This document shows positions 6,720 to 6,900 of a DNA stretch of 6,900 bases, piece after piece. The stretch is from Methylococcaceae bacterium (GTDB lineage: Bacteria > Pseudomonadota > Gammaproteobacteria > Methylococcales > UBA1147), in the NCBI GenBank assembly GCA_022616595.1, contig JAKEEL010000269.1, positions 1 through 6,900 of the forward strand, in the 5' to 3' direction. Position 1 is the first letter of the stretch, and each line of letters starts with the position of its first letter. The notes under the pieces were generated by a model. It was given only the letters and a program-made list of their open reading frames with translations. It was not told the origin of the DNA and made no database searches. The position numbers and the translations under genes were made by a program.

Positions 6720-6748
6720 AAAATAACAAACTCGAACGCTCTCAGCAA
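6720..6748 (-). promoter_or_regulatory. candidate sigma-70-type promoter for the cytochrome gene
   Basis: Read on the minus strand, TTGCTG (-35) is separated by 17 bases from TATTTT (-10), which is preceded by TG at the extended -10 position. A transcript would start near 6713 and have a leader of about 88 bases before the cytochrome ATG. The -35 match is poor (three of six), so this is a suggestion only. Confidence 0.3.
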
Positions 6749-6752
6749 TTGT

Positions 6753-6769
6753 GTTCCTTCGGAAGGAAC
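6753..6769. repeat. perfect palindrome upstream of the candidate -35
   Basis: GTTCCTT / AAGGAAC form a perfect inverted repeat around CGG, and the symmetry continues to the central base. It lies five bases upstream of the candidate -35 box, with its centre about 48 bases before the predicted start, a position where an activator could bind. It could equally form an RNA hairpin if transcription begins further upstream. Confidence 0.4.
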
Positions 6770-6900
6770 CGGAATGTCCGCTGTTTTTTTGTAGTATCAA
6801 ACTGAGTACGGGAGAAAAGCAGCGCGCTTCTCCCGCCGGCACAAGGTCGGGGAAGTGGCCAAATCTTCGCTCGCGCTTCGTCATGCCCCGCCGTTTGCAG

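Noticed and set aside
6770..6790. small hairpin (CGGA/TCCG) followed by seven T on the plus strand, terminator-like
   Set aside because: The stem is only four base pairs and no plus-strand gene lies before it, so nothing would be terminated.
6660..6884. 74-codon minus-strand open frame upstream of the cytochrome gene
   Set aside because: It has no recognisable family, no good ribosome site and several rare codons (AGA, ATA, CTA, AGG). It also overlaps the candidate promoter and palindrome. Only its first third looks coding-like, so I leave it out.

Overview
The window looks like a moderately GC-rich Gram-negative bacterium, most likely a proteobacterium. The evidence is an MCE/Mla-type ABC lipid-transport operon ending in a predicted outer-membrane lipoprotein, plus a two-haem cytochrome of the c4 type. 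I cannot name the genus. All seven genes I can support lie on the minus strand, so transcription runs from high to low coordinates. Plus-strand open frames look like shadows.

Layout in transcription order. At 6626-6900 there is a leader region with a candidate promoter and a palindrome. At 6011-6625 there is an exported dihaem cytochrome c4-like protein. A 135-base gap follows. Then six closely packed or overlapping genes run from 5875 to 181: (1) a prokaryotic LSDAT protein (SLOG superfamily, the domain type at the N-terminus of TRPM channels); (2) a 605-residue cytosolic protein with Rossmann-like regions, a clear RyR domain (the ryanodine-receptor repeat) and an unassigned C-terminal domain; (3) an MlaE-family permease; (4) an MlaF-type ATPase; (5) an MlaD/MCE substrate-binding protein; (6) an ABC-transport auxiliary lipoprotein of the PqiC/YmbA type. 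A 7-bp hairpin follows the last gene, and I see no gene in bases 1-180.

Junctions inside the six-gene block are 13 bases apart or less, or overlap (13-base gap, 11-base overlap, 4-base gap, 10- or 4-base overlap, 4-base ATGA overlap). This implies one transcript and coupled translation. The last four genes form a recognisable lipid-transport machine: inner-membrane permease, ATPase, periplasm-spanning MCE protein and outer-membrane lipoprotein. The first two carry domains that in animals belong to ADP-ribose-gated TRPM2 and to ryanodine receptors. The most interesting reading is that an LSDAT-RyR sensory module, probably responding to a nucleotide-derived ligand, controls the MCE transporter in place of the usual STAS partner. 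Domain identities and gene order are seen in the sequence; the control relationship is inference.
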